This document shows positions 1 to 10,720 of a stretch of 64,000 nt of DNA, piece after piece. The number at the start of each line of letters is the position of its first letter. The stretch's first letter is position 1. Position numbers and translations under genes: made by a program. The stretch spans positions 4,161,501-4,225,500 of the forward strand of contig CP053159.1 of NCBI GenBank assembly GCA_014607495.2. The letters run 5' to 3'. The notes beneath the pieces are model-generated. The model was not told the DNA's origin. It did no database searches and worked only from the letters and a program-made list of their open reading frames with translations. This DNA comes from Carposina sasakii. Taxonomy: Eukaryota > Arthropoda > Insecta > Lepidoptera > Carposinidae.

Positions 1-510
1 TGAGGGACAGCTGATACGATTTAGAGATATTTCCAACAATTTTAGTAAGGTTTTTAAGGATTTTGTTAAAGTTTATTACCCAAGAAAACAATGAGCATTT
101 ATTAGTATTTATTATTTATCTTTTCATTACATTAAATATGACGGTTTTCTTTTAACCACTCAGAAATTCGTGTTTAAGTGCTTTGTACATAATTAATGTA
201 GACATTTAGCTTAATAGGCCATTTATTCGTTTAGTTCTTAGATGAGGTCGTTTTTTCTTTACAGTTTTATGAACAAAATATAATTCTGTCTACGCTAACA
301 GGGTAATACGGTGTATAGGCTCGTAAATTATTTACGTGAAAATATGTTGTTAATAGGACTTAAAATCTTGATCCTATAACCCGAAATATTTTGACGTGTG
401 TACGCGGTTCTCTTTTTCTTATGGTTTACTCGTAAAGTAGAATTAATCAGAATTTAACTAATTAACGTACATTCATAAGCATTATGTTTAATAAGAGCGA
501 ACTGAAAATT
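1..510. other. AT-rich DNA, no gene
   Basis: No open frame with coding character, no tRNA and no repeat that I recognise. Ordinary AT-rich intergenic or intronic sequence. Confidence 0.6.
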
Positions 511-552
511 CATCATCATCATCATCAGCCTATTGAAGTCCACTGCCGGACG
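511..552 (-). mobile_element. LINE 3' end with (CAT)n tail
   Basis: A (CAT)n run is followed by CAGCCTATTGAAGTCCACTG. Read on the minus strand this is the last codons of a LINE ORF2 (the QQWT-type end) followed by a (TGA/GAT)n tail. Only the last ~40 bp is present, as expected for extreme 5' truncation during target-primed reverse transcription. Many other copies of this end occur in the window, for example at 35.9 kb on the plus strand. Confidence 0.7.
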
Positions 553-1179
553 AATTTCTCAAAATTGTAAGGGTTAAGTACGGCAATTAAAACCGATAAA
601 TTTTAGTGGTTGCTAAAACTTTCAAAACATTAAACTATCAAGATCACCGAGTTCGACTACAATCGATTGCACACTTGATTAGTGTTGTCACAAACAGTGA
701 AGCCTGAACGAGTCCCACAGTTTTTGTACAGTTTTTTTTACTATTGCTGGTCGATTGGATCAGATCCGAGTTGCATTCGACTAACAATGGTTGGTCATGG
801 CCGTCACAAACAGAATTTGGGGGAAGCACGGTGACCATAAAAAGTTTATTGAAATTATCATTCTATGAGTGAGTTTAGTTTCAATTGGGATTATTTGAGA
901 TGCACCTAAATTTTGTTATATCTAGTGTTTAAACATTAAATTCTTTACAAAATCTTTTATTGAATTTTGAGATTGACTGGCCTTTATGAATGTAAAATTT
1001 GACGATATATTAATAATTAATATTAATTTAGGTAATTTACAAGGAGTTGCGGTTAAAATAGAGGTATTTACCAAAAAGTTTATAATATATATATAGGTAA
1101 TTGGTAGATTTAGAGTTTCACAATATATAAGTTATACAATATAATACGAACATTCCTACAACATAATAAACATTACATA
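553..1179. other. AT-rich DNA, no supported gene
   Basis: A 64-codon minus-strand frame at 644-838 has no recognisable motif and no support. Nothing else is seen. Confidence 0.5.
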
Positions 1180-1274
1180 CATCAGCATATGGACGTAGGG
1201 CTCCCCCAGGGCACTTCATAAGGCTACTGTCATAGGGGGGTTTTTTTGCCCACAGACACCACGCTGGGTAGGCG
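1180..1274 (-). mobile_element. LINE 3' end, decayed
   Basis: Minus-strand reading gives CGCCTACCCAGCGTGGTG, a GTGCCCTGGGGGAG block, a CCTACGTCCA block and GCTGATG, in the order seen in the better copy at 35.75-35.98 kb. It is a 5'-truncated copy with internal losses. The 87-codon minus frame running through it is an artefact of the repeat. Confidence 0.7.
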
Positions 1275-2385
1275 TAAAACGGATGGGAAATGATCATTAC
1301 TTCAGAATCCGTTAAAATACAGTTTCTAGCCATATACCTATATATTGATATAACAGTAGCAATTACTAGAGCTTCGCACAAGCTAATATCAAAATGAAAC
1401 GTGAGTTATGTTACCTTCCGAAAGAAAGGCAACACTCCCCGTTAGTCCTCTCATCTTGTAATTTATTCCCCCAATAATGTTCACGGCCATACCCAGTAGT
1501 AAGACATATTTATTGACCATTAGCTTTAAATGATATTAATAATTTACATTTATAGCAGCAAGATGTGCCATTTGAATAGGGCAACCAATAAATAACTGGG
1601 CACTTTTATCAATAATGCAGGGAATTTGCGGCAACATTTTGCGAAACATTACGTAAACCATCATCATTTACTACTCTTTTTCTCGGAGGATCTATGAAAA
1701 AAAGATTTCGATTTAGGTTCCTATAGATAAATTTGTATTAAATTTGTATGGAGCATTTCTTGCATCCGTCCCCGCAATGCGAAATATGGTTATTTACACT
1801 AGTTATGTTTCTGCAGTTTTAGTTACCTCACTTCGGAACACAAACCTGTGTTCATGTATGTGTTTCTTGGATCATCTGCATGATGTTGCCGCCTTTCGCC
1901 TTAATAAGATATTATCACGTAAGGGTTTGAAATTATTTTGAAATTTACCCTCACAGCTCCCTACCTAAATATAATATACCTTTATGGATCAAATAACGTC
2001 CATCTACTTTATATTTGAATAAAACAGTATTCATTGTAATAAGAGAAACAAAAACATCCAAAATTAATCGTTTTGGTGCAAGGGGCCCTAAATAACTTTT
2101 CGAAAGATAAAATAAAATATTTATAGAATTCAATTTGTACTACACCCAGTTTAAGACTGACCACAGATAATTTTCCGGCTCATTTCACTCTCGATATTAC
2201 TGTTGTTAAGAAACTATAGCGGAACTATTAAATATCATTTAGTATACAATTCGGTTATATAAAACTATTGCATTGAATTTCATAACTTTTCTATCTATGT
2301 TATTGATATTTTCTAAAAATATGCATACTACAATTTTATAAGTAGTCGAATGGAGTAGAAATCTAAATTAACCTTGTGATTTTGA
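1275..2385. other. AT-rich DNA, no gene
   Basis: Short frames at 1744-1941 (plus) and 1951-2133 (minus) lack motifs or supporting context. Nothing else recognised. Confidence 0.5.
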
Positions 2386-2605
2386 TCCTACTAATATTAT
2401 AAACGCGAAAGTTTGTAAGTATGGTTTGTTAGTCTTTCACGTAAAAATGGCTGCAGAGATTTTAATAAAATTTGGTATGGAGTTAGCTGACACCCTGGAT
2501 TAACACATAGGCTACTTTTTATCCCGGGAAAATATTTATTCTGGAAAATTTCGATATTTTGTTTTTTCTGCAGTCCACGCGGACGAAGTCGCGGGCGTCC
2601 ACTAG
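2386..2605 (+). mobile_element. Lep1-like non-autonomous Helitron (220 bp)
   Basis: The element starts TCCTACTAATATTATAA directly after an A. It ends with GACGAAGTCGCGGGCGTCC followed by ACTAG. This matches Helitron ends: 5' TC, and 3' CTRR just behind a hairpin (GGACG pairs with CGTCC). Internal Lep1-like blocks such as AAACGCGAAAGTTTG, CTCTTTCACG-like sequence and TATCCCGGGAAAATA are present. No Rep/helicase is encoded, so it depends on an autonomous partner. The base after CTAG is C rather than the usual T, which suggests a flank mutation. A sister copy lies at 45985-46222. Confidence 0.88.
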
Positions 2606-2956
2606 CATATAAATATATTCTTTTGAGTACCTACGTACAAACATTAGAGCTACAAAACAAAAAAAATAGGTAGGTACAATCTCAAAAATTTACTTAAAGA
2701 TAAATCAAGCAAATAAAATCTGTAAAATGAAGCAAGCATACCCATTTACCTCATCCACCTACTTCGGACATAAGAAGAGAACCTCTTCACATTCTTGGCC
2801 CTGGTTTATCCTAACAAAAAAAAAACTTGACAGTCGTGTTCAGGTTGAGTCGGGTAACCTTTTTACTGACGGCTTATGTTCAACGGCAAAGTGGATTCGG
2901 ATGTATCACCTTAATTTACCGTGAAGCCTATATGCTTTGTTTCATTTAACATACAT
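2606..2956. other. AT-rich DNA, no supported gene
   Basis: A 65-codon plus frame at 2727-2924 has no motif or context. No repeat recognised. Confidence 0.5.
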
Positions 2957-3035
2957 AGATATGCATACGGCTGTTTTCCCAAAATGGGGTAGCTAGAAGT
3001 TCGTAAAGGAGATCCTACAGCCATTCAGTTCAACT
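2957..3035 (+). repeat. Repeat family X fragment
   Basis: Contains a form of GCTGTTTTCCCAAAATGGGG followed by TAGCTAGAAGTTCGTAAAGG and GAGATCC. The same string occurs in related form near 6.6, 33.6 and 63.5 kb, and inverted near 7.4, 29.6, 53.4 and 59.3 kb. It is an unclassified interspersed repeat, and only its first ~80 bp is here. Confidence 0.6.
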
Positions 3036-3055
3036 ATCGTTACTAGTATTACATA

Positions 3056-3319
3056 TACAGGGTGTAACAAAGGGGGTATGTTAAGGAAAAAACTATGTAA
3101 GTAGTCCACTAAAAGGAACCTACCCATAGGAACCTCAGACTCGAAATCACATGTTTATTTTTCCAGATACTATGAAGAATTACTAAACAACTCAGGATGT
3201 TAATACAATCTTGAAAAATGAACATGTGATTTGGAGTCTCAAATTTTGTAAATAGGTTCTTTATAACGGGCTATTTACATAGATTTTCGCTGAACCTACC
3301 CTTTCTGTTACACACTGTA
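3056..3319. mobile_element. Foldback MITE, family A (264 bp)
   Basis: Starts TACAGGGTGTAACAAAGGGG and ends GTTACACACTGTA. The two halves are reverse complements over roughly 110 bp each with a short central loop, so one strand could form a long hairpin. There is no coding capacity. Full-length relatives are at 55440-55703 (also 264 bp) and 57696-57965, with an end fragment near 14.5 kb. A TA-rich target fits a Tc1/mariner-type MITE, but the superfamily is inference. Confidence 0.85.
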
Positions 3320-3427
3320 TGTATAGGTAAATGCATTTCTTTACACAGATATCCAGCGTAAGAAAGAACATAATCAGGCCTTTATTCCTCACAGGGTAGG
3401 CTATATATAATTTATTTAATTACTTAA

Positions 3428-3496
3428 AAAATACTTTTTGTCCCGGGAAAATATTTTTCTGCAGTCTACGCGGACTGAGTCGCAGGCGTCCACTAG
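3428..3496 (+). mobile_element. Helitron 3' end fragment
   Basis: Carries GTCCCGGGAAAATATTTTTC, then an altered hairpin (CTACGCGGACTGAGTCGC), then GGCGTCCACTAG followed by T. Only the right end of a Lep1-like element remains. Confidence 0.75.
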
Positions 3497-3948
3497 TTGG
3501 TTTATAAATCTGAGAATGTTATCGGTGTATGTACGAGTATGGGGCTTTCTTAATAGCAATATACTTAGAACATGCACAGAATACTAATAAAACTAAACTT
3601 CAAGTATTCAAATAGTCCGATAACACCTTTTTAGGAAAGGCGACGAATAATTTAACAGCTTTACGCCAATTAAAAAGCTTAATAATAGTGTGGTTAAGTT
3701 CATTTAGTTTTTACACTTTAACTGTAGATACCTAGTAAATTTCCAATGATTTCCGGTACTTAGCTTTTAATTTAAATGTTTATTTTTGATTAAAGCCTTC
3801 CACGTAATCAGAATTTAATGGACATGTCTCGCACGTACTTAGATTAAGTGAAGGAAATTGCTATTTGCCCTTTATATTGTAACATTGTCTAGCAACAAGA
3901 GTCTCTGTTTCTCTTACATAATTCAAGTGTTTTTAATATATAAACATA
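3497..3948. other. AT-rich DNA, no gene
   Basis: No coding or RNA signal seen. Confidence 0.5.
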
Positions 3949-4245
3949 CTAGTGGACGCCCGCGACTTCGTCCGCGTGGAAATTGAATTGTAGCTTATAT
4001 GACACGTTTGTCGGTTTACCAAAGCAGCGCCATCTATTGATTACTTACTCAACCAAGTCGAAAGGTATAACAGACAAATAATTAGCAATAAATTAAAATT
4101 GCGACTATAATTTGAGATTTAAACTATCCTATCTCTCAAGTTGGATCGAACTGCACATGGTGTGCGAATTTTATTATAATCGGTTAAGTGGTTTAGGAGT
4201 CCATTGAGGACAAACATTGTGACACGAGATTTATATATATTAAGA
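3949..4245 (-). mobile_element. Non-autonomous Helitron, 297 bp, copy 1
   Basis: On the minus strand it begins TCTTAATATATATAAATCTC after an A and ends with GACGAAGTCGCGGGCGTCC then ACTAG before a T. This is the A|TC...CTAG|T arrangement of a Helitron insertion. By eye it is identical over all 297 bp to the element at 47363-47659 in the opposite orientation. The 3' end matches Lep1, but the 5' two-thirds differ from the 2386-2605 type, so this is a separate subfamily. The 74-codon minus frame overlapping it is not a gene. Confidence 0.92.
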
Positions 4246-4431
4246 TTATACGAAAAAGTCTTGTTTTTTAATTTATCATTTGACCATATCGATGGCACCG
4301 TATCTGGATGGTCCTTTTTCTCATTCATTTTGATTCTTATCATGTAAGAATATCTTATCCTGATATAATTTCACGCCAAATCCACCAGATTATCTATGGT
4401 AAGTATTTAGTAATAGGCTTCTCTAACGTCC

Positions 4432-4860
4432 TTGGGAGTGGCCATATTTTGCCTCAATATCTGGAACACCGCGCACGTGTTGCGTTACGATCAGTTACGA
4501 TTTTCAATTCAATCGCCAAGTACGACTGACACCCCAGACCTCAAAGGTAAATTGTTGTCCAATCTCAATCCTTATCTTAGAAACTGTATTTCCTTGCTAT
4601 CTACAGGTATAACTTTGCGTCAAGGTGTGTGCCGGAGCTGTCGGCATTCATTTGCAGTGAATATGAAAGCGACAGTCGACCGCAACTTGTCGTCGGCAAT
4701 TAGTGAAGCAATTAGTTGCGGAAAAGATTGCTATAAAGATGTGGTAGATTGTAAAGATCGTGTGTGTATGCAATACACGGAATACTTCATAGTGCATACA
4801 TGCATGGGCACAGAAGGCCCGCTGCAAACGTGCGACACGATACTCATAAGTACACAGTAA
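4432..4860 (+). CDS. Unrecognised 142-codon open frame with intron-like signals
   Basis: This is the longest plus-strand frame outside recognised mobile elements. It opens on TTG rather than ATG, so the start is not credible as written. It encloses a 60-nt segment, 4547-4606, with a donor-like AAAG|GTAAAT and an acceptor-like pyrimidine-rich tract ending CTACAG. Removing it would keep the frame. The distal part is cysteine-containing (CRSCRHSF, CGKDC, DCKDRVC) and ends at a TAA that overlaps another donor-like GTAAGC. No family is recognised and no signal peptide is evident. Part of it (near 4650-4710) weakly resembles 5600-5650, so it may be old repeat DNA. A chance frame remains the likeliest reading. 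Confidence 0.12.
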   Translation: MGVAIFCLNIWNTAHVLRYDQLRFSIQSPSTTDTPDLKGKLLSNLNPYLRNCISLLSTGITLRQGVCRSCRHSFAVNMKATVDRNLSSAISEAISCGKDCYKDVVDCKDRVCMQYTEYFIVHTCMGTEGPLQTCDTILISTQ

Positions 4861-5055
4861 GCCTGTTTTTTCATACGATTTAGCCAGGCGTTAGACGCAC
4901 GCATGTTTACTTTTATTTTGACGTGATAGAAAGAGATACAGATTTATGACTTATTTATACTTCCACTTCATGTAATACATACTTCTTCACAAAGCTCATG
5001 TTACACTTTTTAGGCCTTTTTTATAAAGATTCACATTTAGGGCTAATGTTGTTTA

Positions 5056-5429
5056 TACAGGTGTTTTTTTGTGGCCACCTTTAACGAAGGGTACGTATTC
5101 TATACATGAAATAAAGTAAGTTTATGGCAAAAAAAATGCTGGGAATTTTTTTTTTTTTATTTAAATTCCTTGATCGTGCGAAATTTATAGTGTCTAGTGT
5201 TTATGATAGTTTTTTTATAGACAGATATTAATTATTTTTCGTGAAAAAATCCTGCTACGCGCGTCTATGTGCATTTATGCAGAAAAACGCAGTCTATTTA
5301 CTCAACTTTGGACCCTAATATTTTGGAAACCAGACACTTCCCAGGTATGCTTCCATGGAGAAAAATGATCGTAATGATGAGGAGATTCCGTAGTTTTCGG
5401 GAACATTGACGACCAAAAATCATTCTGTA
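5056..5429 (-). mobile_element. MITE, family B (374 bp)
   Basis: Runs from TACAGGTGTTTTTTTGTGGC to a reversed GGTCGTCAATGTTCCCG block and ATTCTGTA. Relatives are at 18685-19015 and 31163-31545 (plus) and an internally deleted one at 49329-49482. All share the internal string CTGCGTTTTTCTGCATAAAT and the ATTAATATCTGTCTA block. The outer ends match family A (TACAGGGTG). It is non-coding. Confidence 0.82.
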
Positions 5430-6609
5430 TAATGTGCCCTTCATCCGTTTGCTTTACATGTCCGCAAGTCGTTTAGACATTTGTAATATTATGGTGATTT
5501 ACGCCACATTCAATATTATTTATTTTTTCTATTATTTTCAACTATGGCCAATCCATCCATATAGAGTTTTTCATACCACGTTAATTCATTTGTCGATACA
5601 AATTTGTCTGAGCGGACATGAAAGCGAGAGTCACCGGCAGCTTGTCGGCCATTAGCACGGTAATTGGACGTATAGCTGGCTGCAATATGTATCTACATGA
5701 TTTATGTTTATGCTGAAATAGTGGGGCATTATTTAATTTATTTGCAAGTGTCACTTTGCAAAAATAATAAATATATTCATTTATTACTTGGTTATATAGC
5801 GCTAATTGTTCGTTAACAAACCGAACGTGTACATCTCAACTATACCCTAAAAATTGGTCAGAAGTGGCACCATGTGGTTCTATCGGCCCTTAGTGCTCTG
5901 CCTACCCCGTAAGGGATAAAGGCGTGATTATATGTATGTATGTAATTGTTCGTTAATACATCTGAGCATGATGAAGTCACTTGTAGATTTCATAAGTACA
6001 AAAAACTTAATGACTTTTGAGCGCATCGATTATGAAGTAACTTTGCAATTGATAATGGTTACAAAGATGATATTCATTAAATCTTGTATAACATAAATAA
6101 CAGTGCATGAAGATATAAATGAAGTTATAAAATTTTTGTCGCTACAAAAAGGTTCGATAAACCTGTAGTATTGTGAAATAATAATTAAGTAACTACATTT
6201 TTAATGTTATCCATTACAATGCATGCCACGGCAAGCCCAAAAGGCATCACAAAAAGGCAATGTATTGTTGTATTAAAAATGTTAATTTTAACAAAAACGC
6301 ACTGTATATTCATTGCAGTTGTGACATACTAAAAAGTATTACGTCGAGCATTTAAGTAGGGGAGAGTTTGTTCTCGCCATCATCATTGTAAAAGCATGGA
6401 AGAAGTTTATCGTGTTCCCCGTAATTTGATCCGCATGGACAGTGCCTTTTCTGTGCACTGTGCGAGCTTTTATAACTGCGCCTTATTTAGTCCTGCCTGG
6501 TCTGGCCATTCTTGCGCTCCCTACGCCCTATGCCTGGGCGCCATGACCGGTGGCACCGCCCTATTTATGTCACTACGCAAGGAATCATATATACAGATAT
6601 CAAAAACAC
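5430..6609. other. Mostly unique DNA, no supported gene
   Basis: Apart from the repeat tail at 5860-5944, nothing is recognised. Open frames at 5434-5655 and 6396-6644 show no domain. The latter has an ATG and moderately GC-rich sequence to about 6580, then runs into repeat family X, which argues against a real gene. Confidence 0.45.
5860..5944 (+). repeat. Interspersed repeat tail ending in (ATGT)n
   Basis: TAGTGCTCTGCCTACCCCGT, then AAGGGATAAAGGCGTGATTA, then a short ATGT microsatellite. The same tail occurs at 15.3, 25.3 and 53.1 kb (minus) and 37.35 kb (plus). The microsatellite end suggests the 3' end of a retroposon. Confidence 0.6.
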
Positions 6610-6710
6610 ATACATATGGGGTAGCTAGAATTGCAGGATCATAAAGGACATCCTTCAGCCACATTTATCATAGCGAGGATAGACGTAAATGATCAGTGTC
6701 AAAAATTATA
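6610..6710 (+). repeat. Repeat family X fragment
   Basis: Contains GGGGTAGCTAGAATTGCAGG, the CATCCTTCAGCCAC block, and GTAAATGATCAGTGTCAAA, in the order seen at 33.6 and 56.0 kb. Confidence 0.62.
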
Positions 6711-7293
6711 AGAAACTTTTTTTTCCGGTAATAAGGGTGTTTAGATAATCATTCGGCAATTAACGTTCATTATCGCAACTCATTCCAACAATTATAATAG
6801 CGGTTAAAATTAATCATGTGACTTGACGAATGCGAAAAAATTATATCTATTGGAGCAAATGTGTCGGTGACGAACTTCTATCAATTCCATTGAGAAATAA
6901 CATTACATTGTCTAAGCCTCAATGTATATTTTCTGCTTAATAGATTATGGTTATAGGGATCAAAAGCCGACAGGCATAGAAGCAGGTAATATAGTGGCGC
7001 AAATAACCTACTAGTTTGTTTGAACCATGCCTTCAATTAGTTGAGTAATTAGCCTTAACAGGGCCACTATCAAGTGCTTCTGCAACTGTCCCATAACATT
7101 AACACATAACTTATATGGACTGGTTTACCTGACGTATTTAAAGACGCGGCACCGCCCGGTTATTTGGGCAAGTGTAAGTAAATATCAAAAATGGTTGTAC
7201 GTATTGTGAAATTGCAAGGCCGTTAGTGGATACTCGTACCTAGGGATTAATATACATAATTTCTTGGCCTACATTTTATCAATGTAAAGTGTG
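6711..7293. other. AT-rich DNA, no gene
   Basis: No coding frame, RNA gene or known repeat seen. Confidence 0.5.
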
Positions 7294-7490
7294 TTAATCC
7301 TTTGCTGGTGCGGGGCATCACCTGCCGTGCATGTCATAGGAGTCTACTAAGTTACTAAAGGGCGTTAGGTATCTTAAACGATTAGCTAGTAACTTGAAGT
7401 TTTAAATCTGGACCAGCATGCTAAACGTGCCTTTGTTATTCTTTACTTCTGACTACCCCATTATAGAAACAGAGCCGTGTAGGTATGTAT
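7294..7490 (-). repeat. Repeat family X, near full length, decayed
   Basis: Plus-strand order is TGCTGGTGCGGGGCATCACC, TGCCGTGCATGTCATA, AGTCTACTAAG, GATTAGCTAGTAACTTG, CTACCCCATT, ACAGAGCCGTGTAGG, then an ATGT run. This is the family X order read in reverse. The middle is diverged. Confidence 0.62.
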
Positions 7491-8160
7491 GTACCTTTAT
7501 TTTATTAATCAGAAACAATATGATAACATTGTACCTATAGGTATCTATTGAAATAGATTGTGGAAGGTATCTAACCTCTGAAATCGTTTTCTATTATGAT
7601 ACTAGGATTTTCATTATTCCTAATACACAACAACTTTAAATGTATCGCAGCTTGCAATTCCAATCAGGCAAACGCAGACTCATGTCCGGTAAAGCAAGGC
7701 AATTCGCATCGACAGGACGCAGGACATTATCCCGGGACGTCAACACCGTCCCGTCTGCGCCGGAAACTATAGGGAAATGTGAATACTAAAGCCAATTCAT
7801 TCAATTTGCACGAAGTATCTAATTATTGTTGATTAATTGTTAGTTGCATCTAGTCCACAGTAAAATTTTCAGGTTATTTCTTTATCTCTATTGGATATCT
7901 CTTTATTGCACACACACAACATATTAATAACAGGATAAAAGAAGAAATGCATATGCAATGGCAAAAAGAATTCTCTTCCAGCAAGTCAAGCAAATAAAGT
8001 TTTTGTCTTTATGTGCAAAAAGCAAGGCAGCATACCTATGTGTTTTCCGCGGATAAAATTACATCTGGCATTGCAGAAGAGCTAAATAAGTAGGTTTAAG
8101 TTTTCGGCAATGTATATTACAAGCCTTTATCTCTTTCAACGTATGTCAAATATTTTTTTT
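7491..8160. other. Unique DNA, no gene
   Basis: A GC-richer patch lies near 7.66-7.77 kb (AAACGCAGACTC to CCGGAAACTATAGGG). No gene or known repeat is identified. Confidence 0.45.
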
Positions 8161-9069
8161 TAAAACGAAAAACCGACATCCTTTCAAAACTCGAGCTTAC
8201 TAAAGTAACATTTTACCAAAGGGCAAATCATGTATGAAGTTTAGAAGGCATAATATTGTCAGATTTATATGCCAGAAAATGATTAAATAGGCCACATGAC
8301 AAAAGAGCGAAATGACTAGGCTTCGAAACTTTACGTCTGACAATACATATAAGCAACATATAATTACACTCCTTCTTCCTGCCCTGTTCACAATCATTTG
8401 GGGGCGGTACAATATGTAGGTACTCTTTTTTCATTCATCCCTATTATCCGTCATCTCGTTATTCTCATGTCTACCTCTTCCTCTATAACCATCTTACTTC
8501 GGACACGGCTTAACGCAACATATAATTTCACGACTTAACACTATTATCTTCATCTTCATAAGGCTATTGCAGTCCACTACTGGACGTAGGCCTCCCCCTG
8601 CCATAGGGGGATTTTGTTACTAAAAAGTTCCACTATCTGTTTTTCGGCGGCTCCATCATCAGACCCTCGTTTCCTTTATATTATATGTAGCTGACCAAAA
8701 TTCTGTATAAAAATCTAAAAACGGACTACTCGTGCCTATTATATTTGAGGATATCCCTAGATTCCTTAGAGATTCCATCATCAGATGTTATGTTTTATAT
8801 GTATGTGATCGAAACGCTCAGTAAAAGTATAAAAACAGACTACATGTGCCTACAATATTTGAGGTTTGCCCTCGATTTCTCGAAGATCCCATCATCAGAT
8901 CCTGATGTGGTGAATATGGGACCAACTTGGAAGCATACCATGACAAACTATAAAAAAAAATCGGTTCATAAATGACGGAGTTCTGAGGTAACACACATAA
9001 AAAATAAATAAAAAAAAAAAAACATACAGACGAATTGATAACCTCTCTTTTTGAAGTCGGTTAAAAATT
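8161..9069 (-). mobile_element. Composite repeat, copy A (~0.9 kb)
   Basis: Bounded by CGAAAAACCGACATCC on the left and GAAGTCGGTTAAAA on the right, so short inverted ends (AACCGACTTC type) frame the unit. Inside are a LINE 3' end (the reversed GGCCTACGTCCAGTAGTGGA block near 8.56-8.60 kb) and two to three degenerate tandem units of ~115 bp, each carrying an ATCTGATGATGG-type string and a TAGTCTGTTTTTA-type string (8.64-8.91 kb). Copy B is at 32296-33290 in the opposite orientation. Overlapping 68-76 codon frames are repeat shadows. A non-autonomous DNA transposon that captured a LINE end is my inference. Confidence 0.75.
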
Positions 9070-9399
9070 GGTCCTATTTTTAAGGGGTTGTTCCCAGAGT
9101 ACCTCTCTTTACCCCAACCCCGAGGCATTCCGAAGGACCCAGGATTTATGATACCAATGTTAGATAATAGAATTTAGGGTTTTCCGGGACAAGATTCTTC
9201 GAGGATTGGGACAGGATTTAACCAATTTTTAATACGCTCAATATTGAAATATACCTATATGTGTGTATGTGCGCATACATGATGCGCATACATACATGAA
9301 ATGATTAGTGCGTCATTTCTATGATTTGTAGCATCATCTGTACACTTTCCATATTCCCTATTTTAGTCCTCGGTATAACATTTCTGTATTACAGTATTT
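9070..9399. other. Unique DNA, no gene
   Basis: Contains CATACATGATGCGCATACAT-type short inverted and direct repeats near 9.27-9.30 kb. No gene seen. Confidence 0.45.
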
Positions 9400-9510
9400 G
9401 TGTACACCGTTGGAAGTAGTAAATATACCTGTACGTAAATATACCTGGAATGTTTTAATAAAATTGACGCATGAAGAAAATACAAAAGGGAGTTGTAAAA
9501 TTTTAATAAC
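9400..9510 (+). repeat. Direct repeat, unit 1
   Basis: Begins GTGTACACCGTTGGAAGTAG, includes AATATACCTGTACGTAAATA and ends AGTTGTAAAATTTTAATAAC. It recurs almost base for base at 10188-10312, which has one extra short TATACCTGTACGT unit. Both copies are followed by the same LINE fragment. Confidence 0.85.
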
Positions 9511-9676
9511 TTCATCTTAAAATTCAACCTACTTTTTCTACTTCTCGTTGTCCGATTGAGCTTAGATTTTGAGTTGCATCACAGTCACAAAAGTATGAGG
9601 TCGGATTTTTCTTGAAGGGATAAAGTAAAGTAAATTCGTAGCGGAGTAATAAATTAGTACGGTATGTAAATGTTCG

Positions 9677-9760
9677 GCTAATGAAAAGTGCTATTCTCGG
9701 AATCACACTTTGCACACATCTACATTAATTTAGACCGTATGACCCAATGTGGTATATTAA
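9677..9760 (+). mobile_element. LINE ORF2 C-terminal scrap, duplicate 1
   Basis: AATGAAAAGTGCTATTCTCG is followed after a gap by GACCGTATGACCCAATGTGG. Both strings occur uninterrupted in the longer LINE fragment at 10.36-10.42 kb. They encode the AMKSAILG and DRMTQ parts of the reverse transcriptase tail. Confidence 0.7.
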
Positions 9761-10187
9761 CGTGACGTATCGACAACAAGAAATGACCAACTCTATGTCA
9801 ACGCTTAGCAGCGGCCGTGCGCGGGAGCGGCCGATTCAATATGCGCAATTATCATCACTCGGTCAAACTGATTTCGGCACGCTACACTTAGCGAGCAATG
9901 TATTAGGTTCAATCGTTAGGTTACATATGTCACTCAGTGGAAATAAAATGAAATTTGGGTATAAATGCTAGAAAACAAAATTGTTATTGTACTTACCTAT
10001 GAAAAGTGACCCCTTCAAGTTTATGGTCACTTCGATTCTTGCACACAACCACTGAACAAGCAGGCATTATTCCCGTGTGACGCGTTAGGCAATTCCCGAC
10101 TGATTGCGTTTTCGCGATGTTTGCCTATTTTGTTCATAGTTCAATTACACCGCCCACGCCCCCATGGCCACTCTATAGATCTCTGTG
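9761..10187. other. Unique or unknown repeat DNA
   Basis: A GC-richer patch at 9.81-9.83 kb carries GCGGCCGTGCGCGGGAGCGG. A 74-codon frame at 9747-9971 has no recognised domain. No gene is supported. Confidence 0.4.
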
Positions 10188-10312
10188 GTGTACACCGTTG
10201 GAAGTAGTAAATATACCTGTACGTTAATATACCTGTACGTAAATATACCTGTAATGTTTTAATAAAATTGACGCATGAAGAAAATACAAAAGAGAGTTGT
10301 AAAATTAATAAC
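10188..10312 (+). repeat. Direct repeat, unit 2
   Basis: Second copy of the 9400-9510 unit, about 790 bp downstream in the same orientation. It leads into the LINE fragment at 10322. Confidence 0.85.
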
Positions 10313-10321
10313 GTACTAATC

Positions 10322-10720
10322 ATGCAACGGATAATGTATCGAGTAGCATAAAGGGCAATGAAAAGTGCTATTCTCGGAATCAACCATCTCGACCGTATGA
10401 CCCAATGTGGTGATATTATGATGCCGAACCAAAGTTGTAGATGTCGGCAACCGGATCGCAAGGTTGAAGTAAAGATGGGCCACTTGGTTATGAGGGATTA
10501 AAATAGATGGACTAGAATAGTGACGAAATGGTGGCCTAGGGACGCAAAGAGACAAAGAAGCAAGCCACCAGCCCGGTGGTACGATGACATTACCAACTTC
10601 GTTGGTCACCGATAGATGAGGCTGACGCAAGACCGTGTAAAATGACGCCCTGAAGAAGAGGCCAATACTCCGTAGTGGGTGCAGGAGGCTCGATAGTATT
10701 AGTATGTTTTTAGAATATGT
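10322..10720 (+). pseudogene. LINE reverse transcriptase, C-terminal remnant
   Basis: One plus frame, broken only by stop codons, reads MQRIMYRVA*RAMKSAILGI, later HLDRMTQ, VEVKMGHLV, NRWTRIVTKWWPRDAKRQ and SKPPARWYDDITNFVGHR. It ends near AQDR/LTQDR and an EEA block. This is the post-catalytic tail of RTE-like LINE proteins in insects (the W-P-R, GRPPxRWxDD and QDR pattern). The retained frame with in-frame stops suggests point decay more than frameshifts. The 104-106 codon minus-strand frames here are shadows. Confidence 0.8.

Noticed and set aside
10141..10630. Two minus frames of 104-106 codons
   Set aside because: They lie over the plus-strand LINE C-terminal remnant and a direct repeat, so they are shadows.
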